Shown piece after piece: positions 25,891 through 35,704 of a DNA stretch of 64,000 bases (positions are counted from its first letter, which is position 1; every line of letters starts with the position of its first letter). Location: NCBI RefSeq assembly GCF_003589745.1, contig NZ_CP032364.1:2666001-2730000 (forward strand), read 5' to 3'. The translations under genes and the position numbers were made by a program. Below the pieces are notes generated by a model that saw nothing but the letters and a program-made list of their open reading frames with translations, did no database searches and was not told the origin of the DNA. The DNA comes from Lachnoanaerobaculum umeaense. GTDB lineage: Bacteria > Bacillota > Clostridia > Lachnospirales > Lachnospiraceae.

Positions 25891-27318
25891 ATGTCAATAG
25901 AATACCTTGGACTTAGTTCCATTAACGGACCACTGGTAGTTCTTGAAGGTGTCAAGGGTGCTGCCTATGATGAAATTGTAGAAATGACAGTAAATGGCAA
26001 GGAGAGGCGTCTTGGCAAAATCATAGAAATAAACGGTGATAAGGCGGTCATACAGGTTTTTGAGGGAACAGACGGTATGGCACTTAGAAATACCCATACC
26101 AAACTTACAGGAAAACCTATGGAAATAGGCGTTTCAGAAGCAATGTTTGGTAGGACCTTCAATGGTATCGGGGAACCTATAGACGGTCTTGGCAGTGTAG
26201 AAGCAGAAAAAACTATAGATGTTAACGGTAAGCCACTAAATCCGGTTACCAGAGAGTATCCAAGAAACTATATCAGAACAGGTATTTCCGCCATTGACGG
26301 ACTTATGACTCTTATCAGAGGTCAAAAGCTCCCTATCTTCTCAGGTAACGGTCTGCCACATGATGAGCTTGCTGCACAGCTTGTGCGTCAGTCATCACTG
26401 GGGGATACAAACAATGGTGATGAGAAATTTGCAGTAGTATTTGCAGCCATGGGTGTAAAGCATGATGTGGCAGATTTCTTCCAGAGAACCTTTGCTGAGA
26501 GCGGTGTTAGTGACCATGTTATCACTTTCATCAATCTTGCAAATGATCCTGTAGTAGAAAGACTTATTACTCCAAAGGTAGCACTTACAGTTGCTGAGTA
26601 TCTTGCCTTTGAAAAGGGTATGCATATACTTGTAATACTGACAGATATGACTTCCTTTGCAGAGGCAATGCGTGAGGTATCCTCTTCTAAGGGGGAGATT
26701 CCTTCAAGAAAAGGATTCCCTGGATACCTTTATTCCGAGCTGGCAACCATATATGAAAGAGCGGGTATTGTTAGCGGTGTGAACGGCTCTGTTACACAGA
26801 TTCCTATACTTACAATGCCAAATGATGATATCACTCATCCTATTCCGGATCTTACAGGATATATCACTGAAGGTCAGATAGTTCTTGATAGAGATCTAAA
26901 CGGTCAGTCAATCTATCCGCCTATCTCTGTACTTCCTTCACTTTCAAGACTTATGAAGGACGGCATTGGTGAAGGCTTTACTAGAGCCGACCATCAAGAT
27001 GTAGCAAATCAGCTCTTCTCTTCCTACTCTAAGGTAGGCGATGCCAGAGCTCTTGCATCTGTTATCGGTGAGGATGAATTGTCTGATACGGATAAGCAAT
27101 ATCTAATTTTTGGTAGAGCCTTTGAGCAGATGTTTATCGGTCAATCAATCAATGACAATAGAACTATTTTTGATACATTGGAAATAGGCTGGAAACTTCT
27201 TGGCCTTATGCCAAGAGGTGAGCTTGACAGAATTGATACTAAAGTTCTCGATCAGTATTATAAGCCTACATTACTTGATGCAACAGGTGATATAGTTCCT
27301 GCTGCAGTAGAGGATTAG
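25891..27318 (+). CDS. atpB: V-type ATPase non-catalytic subunit B
   Basis: This 475-aa subunit has the A/B-type nucleotide fold, but the Walker A position is replaced by [14 protein letters not shown], as expected for the non-catalytic B subunit. It contributes an arginine finger to the A-B interface. It follows atpA by 11 bases with AGGAGG as ribosome-binding site. Confidence 0.96.
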   Translation: MSIEYLGLSSINGPLVVLEGVKGAAYDEIVEMTVNGKERRLGKIIEINGDKAVIQVFEGTDGMALRNTHTKLTGKPMEIGVSEAMFGRTFNGIGEPIDGLGSVEAEKTIDVNGKPLNPVTREYPRNYIRTGISAIDGLMTLIRGQKLPIFSGNGLPHDELAAQLVRQSSLGDTNNGDEKFAVVFAAMGVKHDVADFFQRTFAESGVSDHVITFINLANDPVVERLITPKVALTVAEYLAFEKGMHILVILTDMTSFAEAMREVSSSKGEIPSRKGFPGYLYSELATIYERAGIVSGVNGSVTQIPILTMPNDDITHPIPDLTGYITEGQIVLDRDLNGQSIYPPISVLPSLSRLMKDGIGEGFTRADHQDVANQLFSSYSKVGDARALASVIGEDELSDTDKQYLIFGRAFEQMFIGQSINDNRTIFDTLEIGWKLLGLMPRGELDRIDTKVLDQYYKPTLLDATGDIVPAAVED

Positions 27319-27320
27319 TT

Positions 27321-27938
27321 ATGAATATTAATACATTCCCAACCAAGGGTAATTTGATAGCCTCAAAAAATTCCCTGGCACTGGCAAGACAGGGCTATGG
27401 CTTGATGGATAAGAAAAGAAATATTCTTATTCGTGAGCTTATGGGACTGATTGATGAGGCTAAAGAAATCCAGAAAAAAATAGATACAACATTCAGTGCC
27501 GCATATCAGGCACTGATGTATGCCAATATTGAGTTAGGCATTGATTTCGTGTCCGATGTAGCAGGTTCCATACCTGTCGAAGAGAGTATACAGATAAAAA
27601 CCAGATCTGTAATGGGTACTGAAATTCCTCTTGTCAGATTTGATGATGCTCCAATAACTCCCACTTATACTTACTATTCTACAAGAGAGTCACTTGATAG
27701 AGCCAGAGAATGCTTCAATGAGGTAAAAAGGCTTACTGTCAAACTTTCTATGATAGAAAATTCCGCATATAGACTGGCAAGCAATATAAAAAAGACTCAA
27801 AAAAGGGCCAATGCCCTAAAGAATATTACTATTCCAACCTATGAAACTCTCACCAAAAATATTACCAATGCCTTAGAGGAAAAGGATCGTGAGGAGTTTA
27901 CAAGGTTGAAGGTTATAAAATCCTGGAAAGATGCATAA
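27321..27938 (+). CDS. atpD: V-type ATPase central stalk subunit D
   Basis: This 205-aa protein forms the rotating shaft as a long antiparallel coiled coil: N-terminal helix TKGNLIASKNSLALARQGYGLMDKKRN and a C-terminal helix after about residue 130. It is the last ATPase structural gene and overlaps the next start (TAATG). Confidence 0.92.
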   Translation: MNINTFPTKGNLIASKNSLALARQGYGLMDKKRNILIRELMGLIDEAKEIQKKIDTTFSAAYQALMYANIELGIDFVSDVAGSIPVEESIQIKTRSVMGTEIPLVRFDDAPITPTYTYYSTRESLDRARECFNEVKRLTVKLSMIENSAYRLASNIKKTQKRANALKNITIPTYETLTKNITNALEEKDREEFTRLKVIKSWKDA

Positions 27939-28624
27939 TGAAACTAATGAGATTCTTCTTAGGGCTTATATTCAGCTTTTCACTGATGTTTATTGTGCTT
28001 ATTACTTCCATTGAAATCGCTGCATATTCCGACTTTTCCTTTTATGAAAAGGAGTATAATAAATATGCAGTAACTACCTTTGTAGGCATATCAATGCCTG
28101 AACTTGTGGATATTACAAAGGATATGATGAGCTATTTAAAGGGACGTAGAGAAAATATATCTGATATACGGGCGAATATAAATGGAGTAGAAAATGTTCC
28201 TTTCTTTAATGAAAAAGAAATCGCCCATATGGAAGATGTAAAAGAGCTTTTTACTGCTGCGGCATATATAAGACACCTGCTTGTCGCAGTCAGTATAATT
28301 TGCCTTATATTATCCAAAATATTTAATGGTAGGATATTAGATTTTCTTTCAAATACACTTATATTCGGTACATTATTTACACTATGTATATCCGGTATTC
28401 TTGTATTTATCATTTCAGAAAACTTTGAAAAATACTTTATCCTTTTTCACCATATGCTTTTTGAAAATGATTTTTGGATCTTGAATCCTGCTACTGACAA
28501 TCTGATAAACATGGTTCCGCAAGGCTTCTTTGTGGATATAACAAAGAGAATATTGATTGTATTTTCTGCATTTATTATCTTTATGATAGGCAGTGGTATG
28601 GCCCTTAGGAAAAGCTATAAATAA
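27938..28624 (+). CDS. DUF1461/TIGR01906-type integral membrane protein
   Basis: This 228-aa protein has about four membrane helices (near residues 6-28, 112-128, 138-160 and 190-220) with an extracytoplasmic loop between the first two. The layout and motifs such as FFNEKEIAHMEDVKELF resemble the TIGR01906/DUF1461 family of unknown function. It overlaps the stop of atpD by one base and shares the operon terminator, so it is made together with the V-ATPase. An assembly or accessory role is possible but there is no direct evidence. Confidence 0.75.
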   Translation: MKLMRFFLGLIFSFSLMFIVLITSIEIAAYSDFSFYEKEYNKYAVTTFVGISMPELVDITKDMMSYLKGRRENISDIRANINGVENVPFFNEKEIAHMEDVKELFTAAAYIRHLLVAVSIICLILSKIFNGRILDFLSNTLIFGTLFTLCISGILVFIISENFEKYFILFHHMLFENDFWILNPATDNLINMVPQGFFVDITKRILIVFSAFIIFMIGSGMALRKSYK

Positions 28625-28650
28625 GGTGTAGATATAACACCTTATTTTTA
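28623..28650 (+). terminator. V-ATPase operon terminator
   Basis: AAGGTGT (28623-28629) pairs with ACACCTT (28637-28643), followed by ATTTTTATTT. Confidence 0.85.
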
Positions 28651-28714
28651 TTTGCATTAAAATTGATATTGTGATAGATTATGTTTTTAGAAAAATATTT
28701 TTAGGAGGTTATTT

Positions 28715-30391
28715 ATGAAAAAGAAATGGTGGCATGGAAAAGTTGCCTATCAGATATATCCAAAAAGTTTTAATGATACTACAGGAAATGGTGTCGGTGA
28801 TTTAAGAGGTATTATAGAAAAGCTTGACTATCTAAAAGAGCTAGGTGTAGATATAATATGGCTCTCTCCTTGCTATTGCTCTCCCTTTGCAGATCAGGGC
28901 TATGATATTTCCGACTATTATAATATAGACCCGGTTTTTGGAAATATGGATGATATGGATGAGCTTTTGGCTGAAGCTAAAAAAAGAGATATGTACATCC
29001 TTATGGATCTTGTAGTAAATCACTGCTCTGATGAGCATGAGTGGTTTAAAAAGGCCATGGCTGATCCTGACGGTGAATATGGCAAATACTTCTACATAGA
29101 GGAGGGCAAAGACGGCAAAGAGCCAAATAACTGGCGTTCATACTTTGGTGGTAGTGCTTGGGAAAAAATTCCCGGTACAAATAAATACTATCTTCACCTC
29201 TTCCACAAGAAACAGCCTGATCTTAACTGGGAGAATAAAAAAGTTCGTGATGAAATATATACAATGATAAACTGGTGGTTTGAAAAGGGGCTTGCAGGCT
29301 TTAGAATTGATGCAATTATAAATATAAAGAAGGCCCTCCCTATAATTGACTATTGCTACTCACCGGATCGAGAAGACGGCTTTGTAGAGCCACATAGAAT
29401 GCTTAAGGACGCTATAGGGGTAGGTGACTTCCTTACAGAACTTAAAAATGAAACATTTGCCAAGCATGACGCTTTCACAGTAGGAGAAGTATTTGACGAG
29501 CGTGAAGAGGATATCCCTCTTTTCATCGGTGATGACGGCTATTTTTCAAGTATGTTTGACTTCAATGAGACAATATTTGGAAAGAGTAGAAACGGTTGGT
29601 ATGACTGCAAGCCTATTACTCCCGATGACTATAAGAGATGCTGCTTTGAGACTCAGGAAAAAATCGGTGATATCGGAATGATTTCTACCATTATCGAAAA
29701 CCATGACGAGCCAAGAGGTGTGAGCCACTATATCCCTGCAGACGAGCTTAGCGAAACCGCAAAAAAATTCCTCGGTACAATGCAGTTTATGCTTCGCGGA
29801 CTTCCGTTTATCTACCAAGGCCAGGAAATAGGTATGGAGAATGTAAATTTCACCTCTATGGAGCAGATAGATGATATATCAACCCGTGACCAGTATAGAG
29901 TAGCAATTGAAGCCGGAATTTCTCCGGAGGAGGCATTTGCGTCTGTGAAGCATTACAGCCGTGACAATAGCCGTACACCTTTCCAATGGGATGATAGCAA
30001 AAATGCCGGCTTTACTACAGGAACACCATGGCTTATGGTAAGTCCTGACTATAAGAGAATCAATGCTGCATCACAAATAAATGATCCTAACTCACTACTC
30101 TCTTACTATAAGAAGCTTACTGCTCTTAGAAAGAATCCTGAGTACTCTGAGACAGTTGTATATGGTAAGACTGTACCATATCTCCCCGAAACCAGTAGAC
30201 TTATGGCTTTTGAGAGAGTGTCTGAAAATCAGACCTTACTTGTACTTGGCAATTTCCAAACACAACCACAGACTGTAAAACTCCCTTCTAAATGCAAAAA
30301 GGTGGTTCTAAACAATTTGGAAAATGTTGATTTTGTTTCAGATACTGAGATAAAGCTTGAAGGATATCAGGCTTTAGTTGTAGAGATATAA
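28715..30391 (+). CDS. GH13 alpha-glucosidase (maltase/oligoglucosidase type)
   Basis: This 558-aa cytoplasmic enzyme of glycoside hydrolase family 13 is of the oligo-1,6-glucosidase/maltase subfamily type. The catalytic triad is nucleophile Asp199 (GFRIDAI), acid/base Glu258 (VGEVFD) and transition-state Asp331 (IENHDEPR). The residue after the nucleophile is Ala; in studied relatives Val here goes with alpha-1,6 and Ala or Thr with alpha-1,4 or broader specificity, so this copy may favour maltose-like substrates. It has AGGAGG before the start and stands alone between terminators, converging on malQ. Confidence 0.9.
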   Translation: MKKKWWHGKVAYQIYPKSFNDTTGNGVGDLRGIIEKLDYLKELGVDIIWLSPCYCSPFADQGYDISDYYNIDPVFGNMDDMDELLAEAKKRDMYILMDLVVNHCSDEHEWFKKAMADPDGEYGKYFYIEEGKDGKEPNNWRSYFGGSAWEKIPGTNKYYLHLFHKKQPDLNWENKKVRDEIYTMINWWFEKGLAGFRIDAIINIKKALPIIDYCYSPDREDGFVEPHRMLKDAIGVGDFLTELKNETFAKHDAFTVGEVFDEREEDIPLFIGDDGYFSSMFDFNETIFGKSRNGWYDCKPITPDDYKRCCFETQEKIGDIGMISTIIENHDEPRGVSHYIPADELSETAKKFLGTMQFMLRGLPFIYQGQEIGMENVNFTSMEQIDDISTRDQYRVAIEAGISPEEAFASVKHYSRDNSRTPFQWDDSKNAGFTTGTPWLMVSPDYKRINAASQINDPNSLLSYYKKLTALRKNPEYSETVVYGKTVPYLPETSRLMAFERVSENQTLLVLGNFQTQPQTVKLPSKCKKVVLNNLENVDFVSDTEIKLEGYQALVVEI

Positions 30392-30397
30392 AATAAA

Positions 30398-30436
30398 ACC
30401 CTATCAGAGGTAAACATCCTCTGATAGGTTTTTTGT
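30398..30436 (+). terminator. Terminator after alpha-glucosidase
   Basis: CTATCAGAGG (30401-30410) pairs with CCTCTGATAG (30418-30427), followed by GTTTTTTG. Confidence 0.9.
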
Positions 30437-30549
30437 AACTAAAAATCGTATCCTCTATAAAACGACCTTTACTATATCCCTTTCTGAAATAGTATTACAA
30501 ACTATGTTTTCTTATACCATTATTATGTAATAGATATTAAATTAATATC

Positions 30550-32043
30550 TCACCCTCTACCATACAACTCAGTTAGATATTTGATATTCTTCCATATATC
30601 TTCACCTATCTCACCTTCTGTAAGTCTGAACATCCAGTTCTTGCCGATAGTTGATGGTGTATTCATTCTATACTTATGGTCATAGTGCAGATAATCCTGT
30701 ATAGGTATAATACAGGTATCTGAAACACTGCTCATAGCTGCCCTGATAATAGCATCACAGACTTCTGTATTCTTTGCTGACTTCTTTACATTAAAGTATG
30801 CAAGTACTTTATTATACTCTTCCTCTGTAATGTCATCAAGCCAGCCTATCATTGTCTCATTATCATGTGTTCCGGTATAGACTACACTGTTTCTTGTATA
30901 ATTGTGCGGAAGATAGTCGTTGGCATTTCCGGTATCTCTGGAGTCAAATGCAAACTCCAATACCTTCATCCCCGGGTAACCGCTATCATTCACCAGCTGT
31001 CTTACACTATCAGTCACATACCCTAGGTCCTCGGCTATCAGCTTGCAATCACCCAGCCTCTCCTTAATCTTATTGAAAAGCTCTATGCCCGGTCCCTTTT
31101 CCCAATGACCTCCGGCAGCAGTCTCATTCTCAGCCGGAATAGAATAATACTCATCAAATCCTCTAAAATGATCTATACGAATAACATCATATTTTTCAAA
31201 GTTCTTCTTTAATCTCTTTATCCACCATTTGAAGCCTGTTTCCCTGTGATATCCCCAAGCATATAGTGGATTTCCCCAAAGTTGTCCGTCAGGCGCAAAT
31301 CCATCAGGTGGGCAACCGGCTACCGCCACTGCCTTACCGTCTTCATCCATCTGGAAAAGTTCCGGATGTGACCAGGTGTCTGCACTGTCCATTGCTACAT
31401 ATATTGGAATATCTCCAATAATCTCTACGCCATTCTTATTAGCATATGCCTTTAATTTCTTCCACTGAACATCAAACTTGTACTGCAAGAATTGATAGAA
31501 CTCAATATCAAAATAGAGTTTCTCTCTATAATAATTGATTGCATAGTTATATCTGTCTCTAATATCCTTTGGCCAAGTGCTAAAAGGCTCTCCATTAAAA
31601 TAGTCTTTTAGTGCCATAAACAAAGAATAGTCCCAAATCCATTTTGAGTTTTCATAGACAAAATCTTGAAAGCTGTCATCCTCATAAACCTTGGATCTCT
31701 CATATGCCTTATGCAAAAGCTCAAATCTTCCATCATAAAGCTTTTTGAAATCTATCTTTTTTAGATTTGTTCCAAAATCTATACTTTCACATTCTTTCTT
31801 TGTTAAAAGTCCCTCTTCTACCAAAGTCTCCAAATCAATAAAATATGGATTACCTGCAAATGTTGAAAAAGACTGATAAGGCGAGTCTCCATATCCTGTA
31901 GGTCCAAGTGGCAATATCTGCCAAAAAGACTGCTTAGCTTCCTTTAGCTTGTCTACAAATTTATATGCTTCTTTTCCAAAGCTTCCTATGCCATACTTAC
32001 CCGGAAGACTACTTATATGTAATAATATTCCACTTTTTCTCAT
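30550..32043 (-). CDS. malQ: 4-alpha-glucanotransferase
   Basis: This 497-aa amylomaltase (GH77) transfers glucan chains between maltodextrins, releasing glucose. Family motifs are SSLPGKYGIGSFG at the N-terminus, IGDIPIYVAMDSADTW, the nucleophile region VIRIDHFRGFDEYY, the acid/base region LIAEDLGYVT, and YTGTHDNET. Length is normal. It lies downstream of the maltose-type permeases on the same strand and probably acts with the two GH13 glucosidases. Confidence 0.95.
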   Translation of the reverse strand: MRKSGILLHISSLPGKYGIGSFGKEAYKFVDKLKEAKQSFWQILPLGPTGYGDSPYQSFSTFAGNPYFIDLETLVEEGLLTKKECESIDFGTNLKKIDFKKLYDGRFELLHKAYERSKVYEDDSFQDFVYENSKWIWDYSLFMALKDYFNGEPFSTWPKDIRDRYNYAINYYREKLYFDIEFYQFLQYKFDVQWKKLKAYANKNGVEIIGDIPIYVAMDSADTWSHPELFQMDEDGKAVAVAGCPPDGFAPDGQLWGNPLYAWGYHRETGFKWWIKRLKKNFEKYDVIRIDHFRGFDEYYSIPAENETAAGGHWEKGPGIELFNKIKERLGDCKLIAEDLGYVTDSVRQLVNDSGYPGMKVLEFAFDSRDTGNANDYLPHNYTRNSVVYTGTHDNETMIGWLDDITEEEYNKVLAYFNVKKSAKNTEVCDAIIRAAMSSVSDTCIIPIQDYLHYDHKYRMNTPSTIGKNWMFRLTEGEIGEDIWKNIKYLTELYGRG

Positions 32044-32059
32044 TATTTTCCTCCTTATT

Positions 32060-32155
32060 TTTTAAGGGGCTGTCACACCAAAGACAAATACCTCCTTATA
32101 TAGCATTTCGGATACTATATTTTGCGTATTATATTCTTAAAGCGACAACCCCTTA
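32060..32155. repeat. Imperfect inverted repeat upstream of malQ
   Basis: AAGGGGCTGTCAC near 32060-32073 and GCGACAACCCCTT near 32142-32155 are imperfect inverted copies about 80 bases apart, in the malG-malQ gap. I see no target duplication. It may be a decayed terminator or a small inserted repeat. Confidence 0.4.
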
Positions 32156-32177
32156 TATCAATTTTATAGGTATCAAA

Positions 32178-33038
32178 TTATTTGATAGCTCCGTCTACCA
32201 TTCCCTGAATGATTTGCTTTTGTGCAATCAAGAATAATATTACTATAGGAATCATAGCAAGGAAAGCAGCACTAAGAATCAAATCCCACTGCTTTACATA
32301 TGATCCGACAAAGCTACTTACTGCAATAGGCAAAGTCTTAATCTTACCATTAAGTCCAAGCATAATAGATGGAAGCAAGTAGTCATTCCATATCCACAGA
32401 CCATTCAATATAAGTACTGTCATCTGCACCGGACGAAGTAGTGGCAAAATTATTCTAAAGAAAGTACCCTCAGGAGAGCAACCATCTATCCAAGCCGCTT
32501 CTTCAAGTTCCTTTGGAATGCCCTTTATAAAACCATGCAATACAAAGATTGACATAGAACCTCCAAATCCGAGGTATGCAAATATTACACCCTTATAGCT
32601 TGAGAGCATTTGTATTCCTGTAAAGCTTCCTATATTTTTGAATACTGTAAGTATTGGAAGCATAACTACCTGGAATGGAATAACCATTGCCGCTACGAAC
32701 ATCATAAATATAAAGTTTGACCAACCCTCCTTGTGATGACGGCTCAGTATCCATGCTGCCATAGATGAAAATAATGTTAAAAGTATAAGTGACACTACTG
32801 TAATTATAAGTGAACTTTTAAAAGAACTCCAATAACTGAAGTTATCATTATTTATAACACCTTTAAAGTTCTCAAACATCTGTCCCCAATTTTTTGGAAG
32901 AGTTATGGGACTTATTACTATATCGGCACTAGTCTTTGCAGAGTTTATAACTACTAAAAAGAATGGACATAGTATAAAAAATGCAATAATAAAACCGATA
33001 ATACTTCCAATCAAATTTCTAAACTTTTGTGATTTCAT
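32178..33038 (-). CDS. malG: Maltose-type ABC permease, MalG-like
   Basis: This 286-aa inner-membrane permease has six predicted segments, the first at residues 12-32. The EAA loop is seen as KELEEAAWIDGCSPEGTFFR (near residues 175-195). It forms the sugar channel with the MalF-like protein, whose gene ends one base into its start codon (TAATG), and needs an ATPase not encoded in this operon, presumably the MsmK-type protein at 37.6 kb. Confidence 0.88.
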   Translation of the reverse strand: MKSQKFRNLIGSIIGFIIAFFILCPFFLVVINSAKTSADIVISPITLPKNWGQMFENFKGVINNDNFSYWSSFKSSLIITVVSLILLTLFSSMAAWILSRHHKEGWSNFIFMMFVAAMVIPFQVVMLPILTVFKNIGSFTGIQMLSSYKGVIFAYLGFGGSMSIFVLHGFIKGIPKELEEAAWIDGCSPEGTFFRIILPLLRPVQMTVLILNGLWIWNDYLLPSIMLGLNGKIKTLPIAVSSFVGSYVKQWDLILSAAFLAMIPIVILFLIAQKQIIQGMVDGAIK

Positions 33039-34075
33039 TATAGCTCTATCTCCTTCTTCTTACTGATTGCAACCTGTGTCAAAGATACTGCTGCAAGTAT
33101 GATAAAGAATACAACAGCCTTAGTCTGACCCAATGCATAATTATTCTTTCTGATAGCTGTATTGTAAATATTGAGTGCCAAAAGCTCTGTAGCCTGAATA
33201 ATCTTTGGTCCCATAATACGGCTTGGTGCACCATTAGTTATTGCAAGGTTTAAGTCAAACTGTTTAAATGAGTTTACCAAAGTAAGGAATATACATACCG
33301 TGAATGTATTGGCAATCATCGGTATCTTTATCTTAAATAATGTTGTAAGTGTTGAAGCTCCATCAACTCCGGATGCCTCCAATACATCCTTTGGCACAGT
33401 CTGAAGACCTGTCAAATAAATAAGCATTATGTAACCTGCATATTGCCATGTATTTACTATCAAAATAGAAAGCAGAGCAAGGTTTGCATCAGTAAGCATA
33501 GATAATGAACCTGCAAATATAGTTGTAAATACCTTATTAAATATAAACTGCCATACATAACCAAGTACAAGACCACCAATCAGGTTTGGTAAAAAATAAG
33601 CTGATCTAAAAAATGATGTACCTTTCATCTTTGATGAACATACAAGTGCCAACACAAATCCAACCACATTAACCAAAATCATATTTATAACTGTATATAT
33701 AAGAGTAATCACAAAAGAATATACATAGTCTGACTGTTTAAACATGGTAATGTAGTTTTCAAATCCTACAAATCTTGTAACTTGTATTCCATTCCAATCT
33801 GTAAATGAATAAATAATACCTAAAATAAACGGAATTATAACAGTCACCGCAAAGGTAAATACCATTGGGAATAAAAATACCATATTTACTATCTTTGTAT
33901 GCTTCTTGTGCGGCATTTTAAATATGCCCAATATAAGTAAAATAACACCCAGTATAAGTATATATCCTCTAAGCTCCCCTGTAGCCCCTGTTAGATCTAA
34001 AATCAATGCATAAACTGTAATTATTGCTCCAAGAACCAGCATTGCCAAAGGAATAATTTTTTTATTTGTATTCAA
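33038..34075 (-). CDS. malF: Maltose-type ABC permease, MalF-like
   Basis: This 345-aa permease has eight predicted helices. Two N-terminal helices (residues 8-55) precede the usual six-helix core, as in MalF-type subunits. The EAA-loop region reads KDVLEASGVDGASTLTTLFK. It follows the binding-protein gene after a gap that contains a terminator-like hairpin, so it is probably made at lower level than the binding protein. Confidence 0.88.
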   Translation of the reverse strand: MNTNKKIIPLAMLVLGAIITVYALILDLTGATGELRGYILILGVILLILGIFKMPHKKHTKIVNMVFLFPMVFTFAVTVIIPFILGIIYSFTDWNGIQVTRFVGFENYITMFKQSDYVYSFVITLIYTVINMILVNVVGFVLALVCSSKMKGTSFFRSAYFLPNLIGGLVLGYVWQFIFNKVFTTIFAGSLSMLTDANLALLSILIVNTWQYAGYIMLIYLTGLQTVPKDVLEASGVDGASTLTTLFKIKIPMIANTFTVCIFLTLVNSFKQFDLNLAITNGAPSRIMGPKIIQATELLALNIYNTAIRKNNYALGQTKAVVFFIILAAVSLTQVAISKKKEIEL

Positions 34076-34123
34076 TTTTCACTCCTTTCAATAAACTTAA
34101 TTTAAAACTAAAATCTATCTATA

Positions 34124-34148
34124 AAAAATAGCGACTTTAAAAAGTCGC
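34124..34148 (-). terminator. Attenuating hairpin between binding protein and permease genes
   Basis: On the minus strand GCGACTTT pairs with AAAGTCGC (34148-34141 and 34138-34131), followed by TATTTTTTA. Partial termination here would give more binding protein than permease. Confidence 0.75.
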
Positions 34149-34291
34149 CATTCAAAGTTTCTTAAAACAGAAAAATCTATTTTACGATAGACACCGCACT
34201 TAACAATATATACCTCGAGCAATCCGAGCTTCAAATCATCTAAACTTCAAAGACCGGAATGCTCTAAAATTTGCGAAGCATTTTAAAAATA

Positions 34292-35647
34292 TTATTTCTT
34301 ATTGTTTGCTATATAATCAGCCATTGTTGACTTCATCATAGTTACAAAATTATCCTTTGTGATACTTCCCTTTGCAAATGAATCAAATACAAGTCCAAGT
34401 GCATTTTGTGCAAGACCCTCCGGCATATTTGACCATGCCCATGAAGATGTCTCACCTGCGTCTACATACTTCTTAAGGCTAACTGCAAGTGGAGTCTCAG
34501 GCTCAATTGTACTGTTTGTATATGGTGAAATCATACCTGCCTCTTTAACAAGAATCTCCTGTGCATCAGGATCTGTAGCAAGGAAATCAAGGAATGCCTT
34601 AGCACCCTCTACATTCTTACCATCTTTGTATACACACCACCATGATGGGCAATCTGCAAGGATTCTTGTCATATCTGACTTTGTGAAAGCAAGTGGTAAA
34701 AGACCTGCCTTAAATGTTACATTGTATGTTGGGAGTGAAGGATCAATCCAGTTACCCTGTGTAATGAATGCTGTCTTACCCTGTGCCCAAAGTGCAAGCT
34801 GATCATCATATGTTCCTGAAACAAGTACCTGAGGATCTGCATATTTGAAAAGAAGCTCTGTCATATCAGCAAACTCAGCAAGTCTTGCATCATCAAGCTC
34901 ACCCTTCATAGCCATATCAAAATACTTGTTGTCGCCTCTCTCAAGACCACCTGTATAGTAATAACCGAATATATGGTTACCTGTTGACCAGTACATCTGT
35001 CCTGCCTCTGCAGCAACTGATGCTACTGCCTGAATACCAAGCTCATCCTTCATACTATCAAGCTTCTCAAAAGCAGCTTTGAAAGCATCATAATTCTTAA
35101 GTGATGCAGGATCGATACCTGCCTTCTCTAAGATATCTGCATTATATGTTATTCCATATCCTTCTACTGCATATGGGAAACCTACTACCTTACCTGTTGC
35201 CTTATCTTTGTAAGCAAAGTCTGTATTCTTTGCAAACTCAGTATCGCTAAGATCTGCTACCATATCTGTCCAGTTAGCATAGTCTCCGTCACCACCGATA
35301 ACAAAAATATCAGGCATATTGTCAGCAGCCTTATAGCTCTTTATCTGACCTTGAATATCAACACCACCACCAAGTGACTCGATGACAACTTCCTGACCGG
35401 TCTTCTCTTTAAACTTCTCCGCAGCTTTCTTTAACTGCGCATCAATCTCGATCTTTCCGTTTATAAGTCTAAGTGCATCACCACTTGCTGTAGCTGTGTC
35501 AGACTTGCTCTCGTCAGATTTGCTCTCTGCAGCACTCTTTTGAGTATCTGCACCACCGTCACTCTTTGCAGCACCTGATCCACAACCTGCCAACATAGCA
35601 GATACAGCCAATACACCTACTGCAACACTCAAAAATCTCTTTTTCAT
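34292..35647 (-). CDS. Maltose/maltodextrin-type binding lipoprotein
   Basis: I start this 451-aa protein at MKKRFLSV (35647), which follows GGAGG; an ATG at 35662 would place the ribosome-binding site inside the gene. A lipoprotein signal ends AMLAGCGSG and a Ser/Lys/Asp-rich linker follows. The family-1 solute-binding fold begins near residue 60 (INGKIEIDAQLKKAAEKFKEKTGQEV). Flanking by oligo-1,6-glucosidase, permeases and malQ supports an alpha-glucoside ligand, but the exact sugar is not visible. Confidence 0.88.
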   Translation of the reverse strand: MKKRFLSVAVGVLAVSAMLAGCGSGAAKSDGGADTQKSAAESKSDESKSDTATASGDALRLINGKIEIDAQLKKAAEKFKEKTGQEVVIESLGGGVDIQGQIKSYKAADNMPDIFVIGGDGDYANWTDMVADLSDTEFAKNTDFAYKDKATGKVVGFPYAVEGYGITYNADILEKAGIDPASLKNYDAFKAAFEKLDSMKDELGIQAVASVAAEAGQMYWSTGNHIFGYYYTGGLERGDNKYFDMAMKGELDDARLAEFADMTELLFKYADPQVLVSGTYDDQLALWAQGKTAFITQGNWIDPSLPTYNVTFKAGLLPLAFTKSDMTRILADCPSWWCVYKDGKNVEGAKAFLDFLATDPDAQEILVKEAGMISPYTNSTIEPETPLAVSLKKYVDAGETSSWAWSNMPEGLAQNALGLVFDSFAKGSITKDNFVTMMKSTMADYIANNKK

Positions 35648-35704
35648 TATAATCTCCTCCATTTGAGTATCTTAATGTTATTAGTCAACATTTTAACATA
35701 TTTT

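Noticed and set aside
34359..34802. 147-codon plus-strand frame inside the maltose-type binding protein gene
   Set aside because: It is antisense to a well-supported gene and has no initiation signal.
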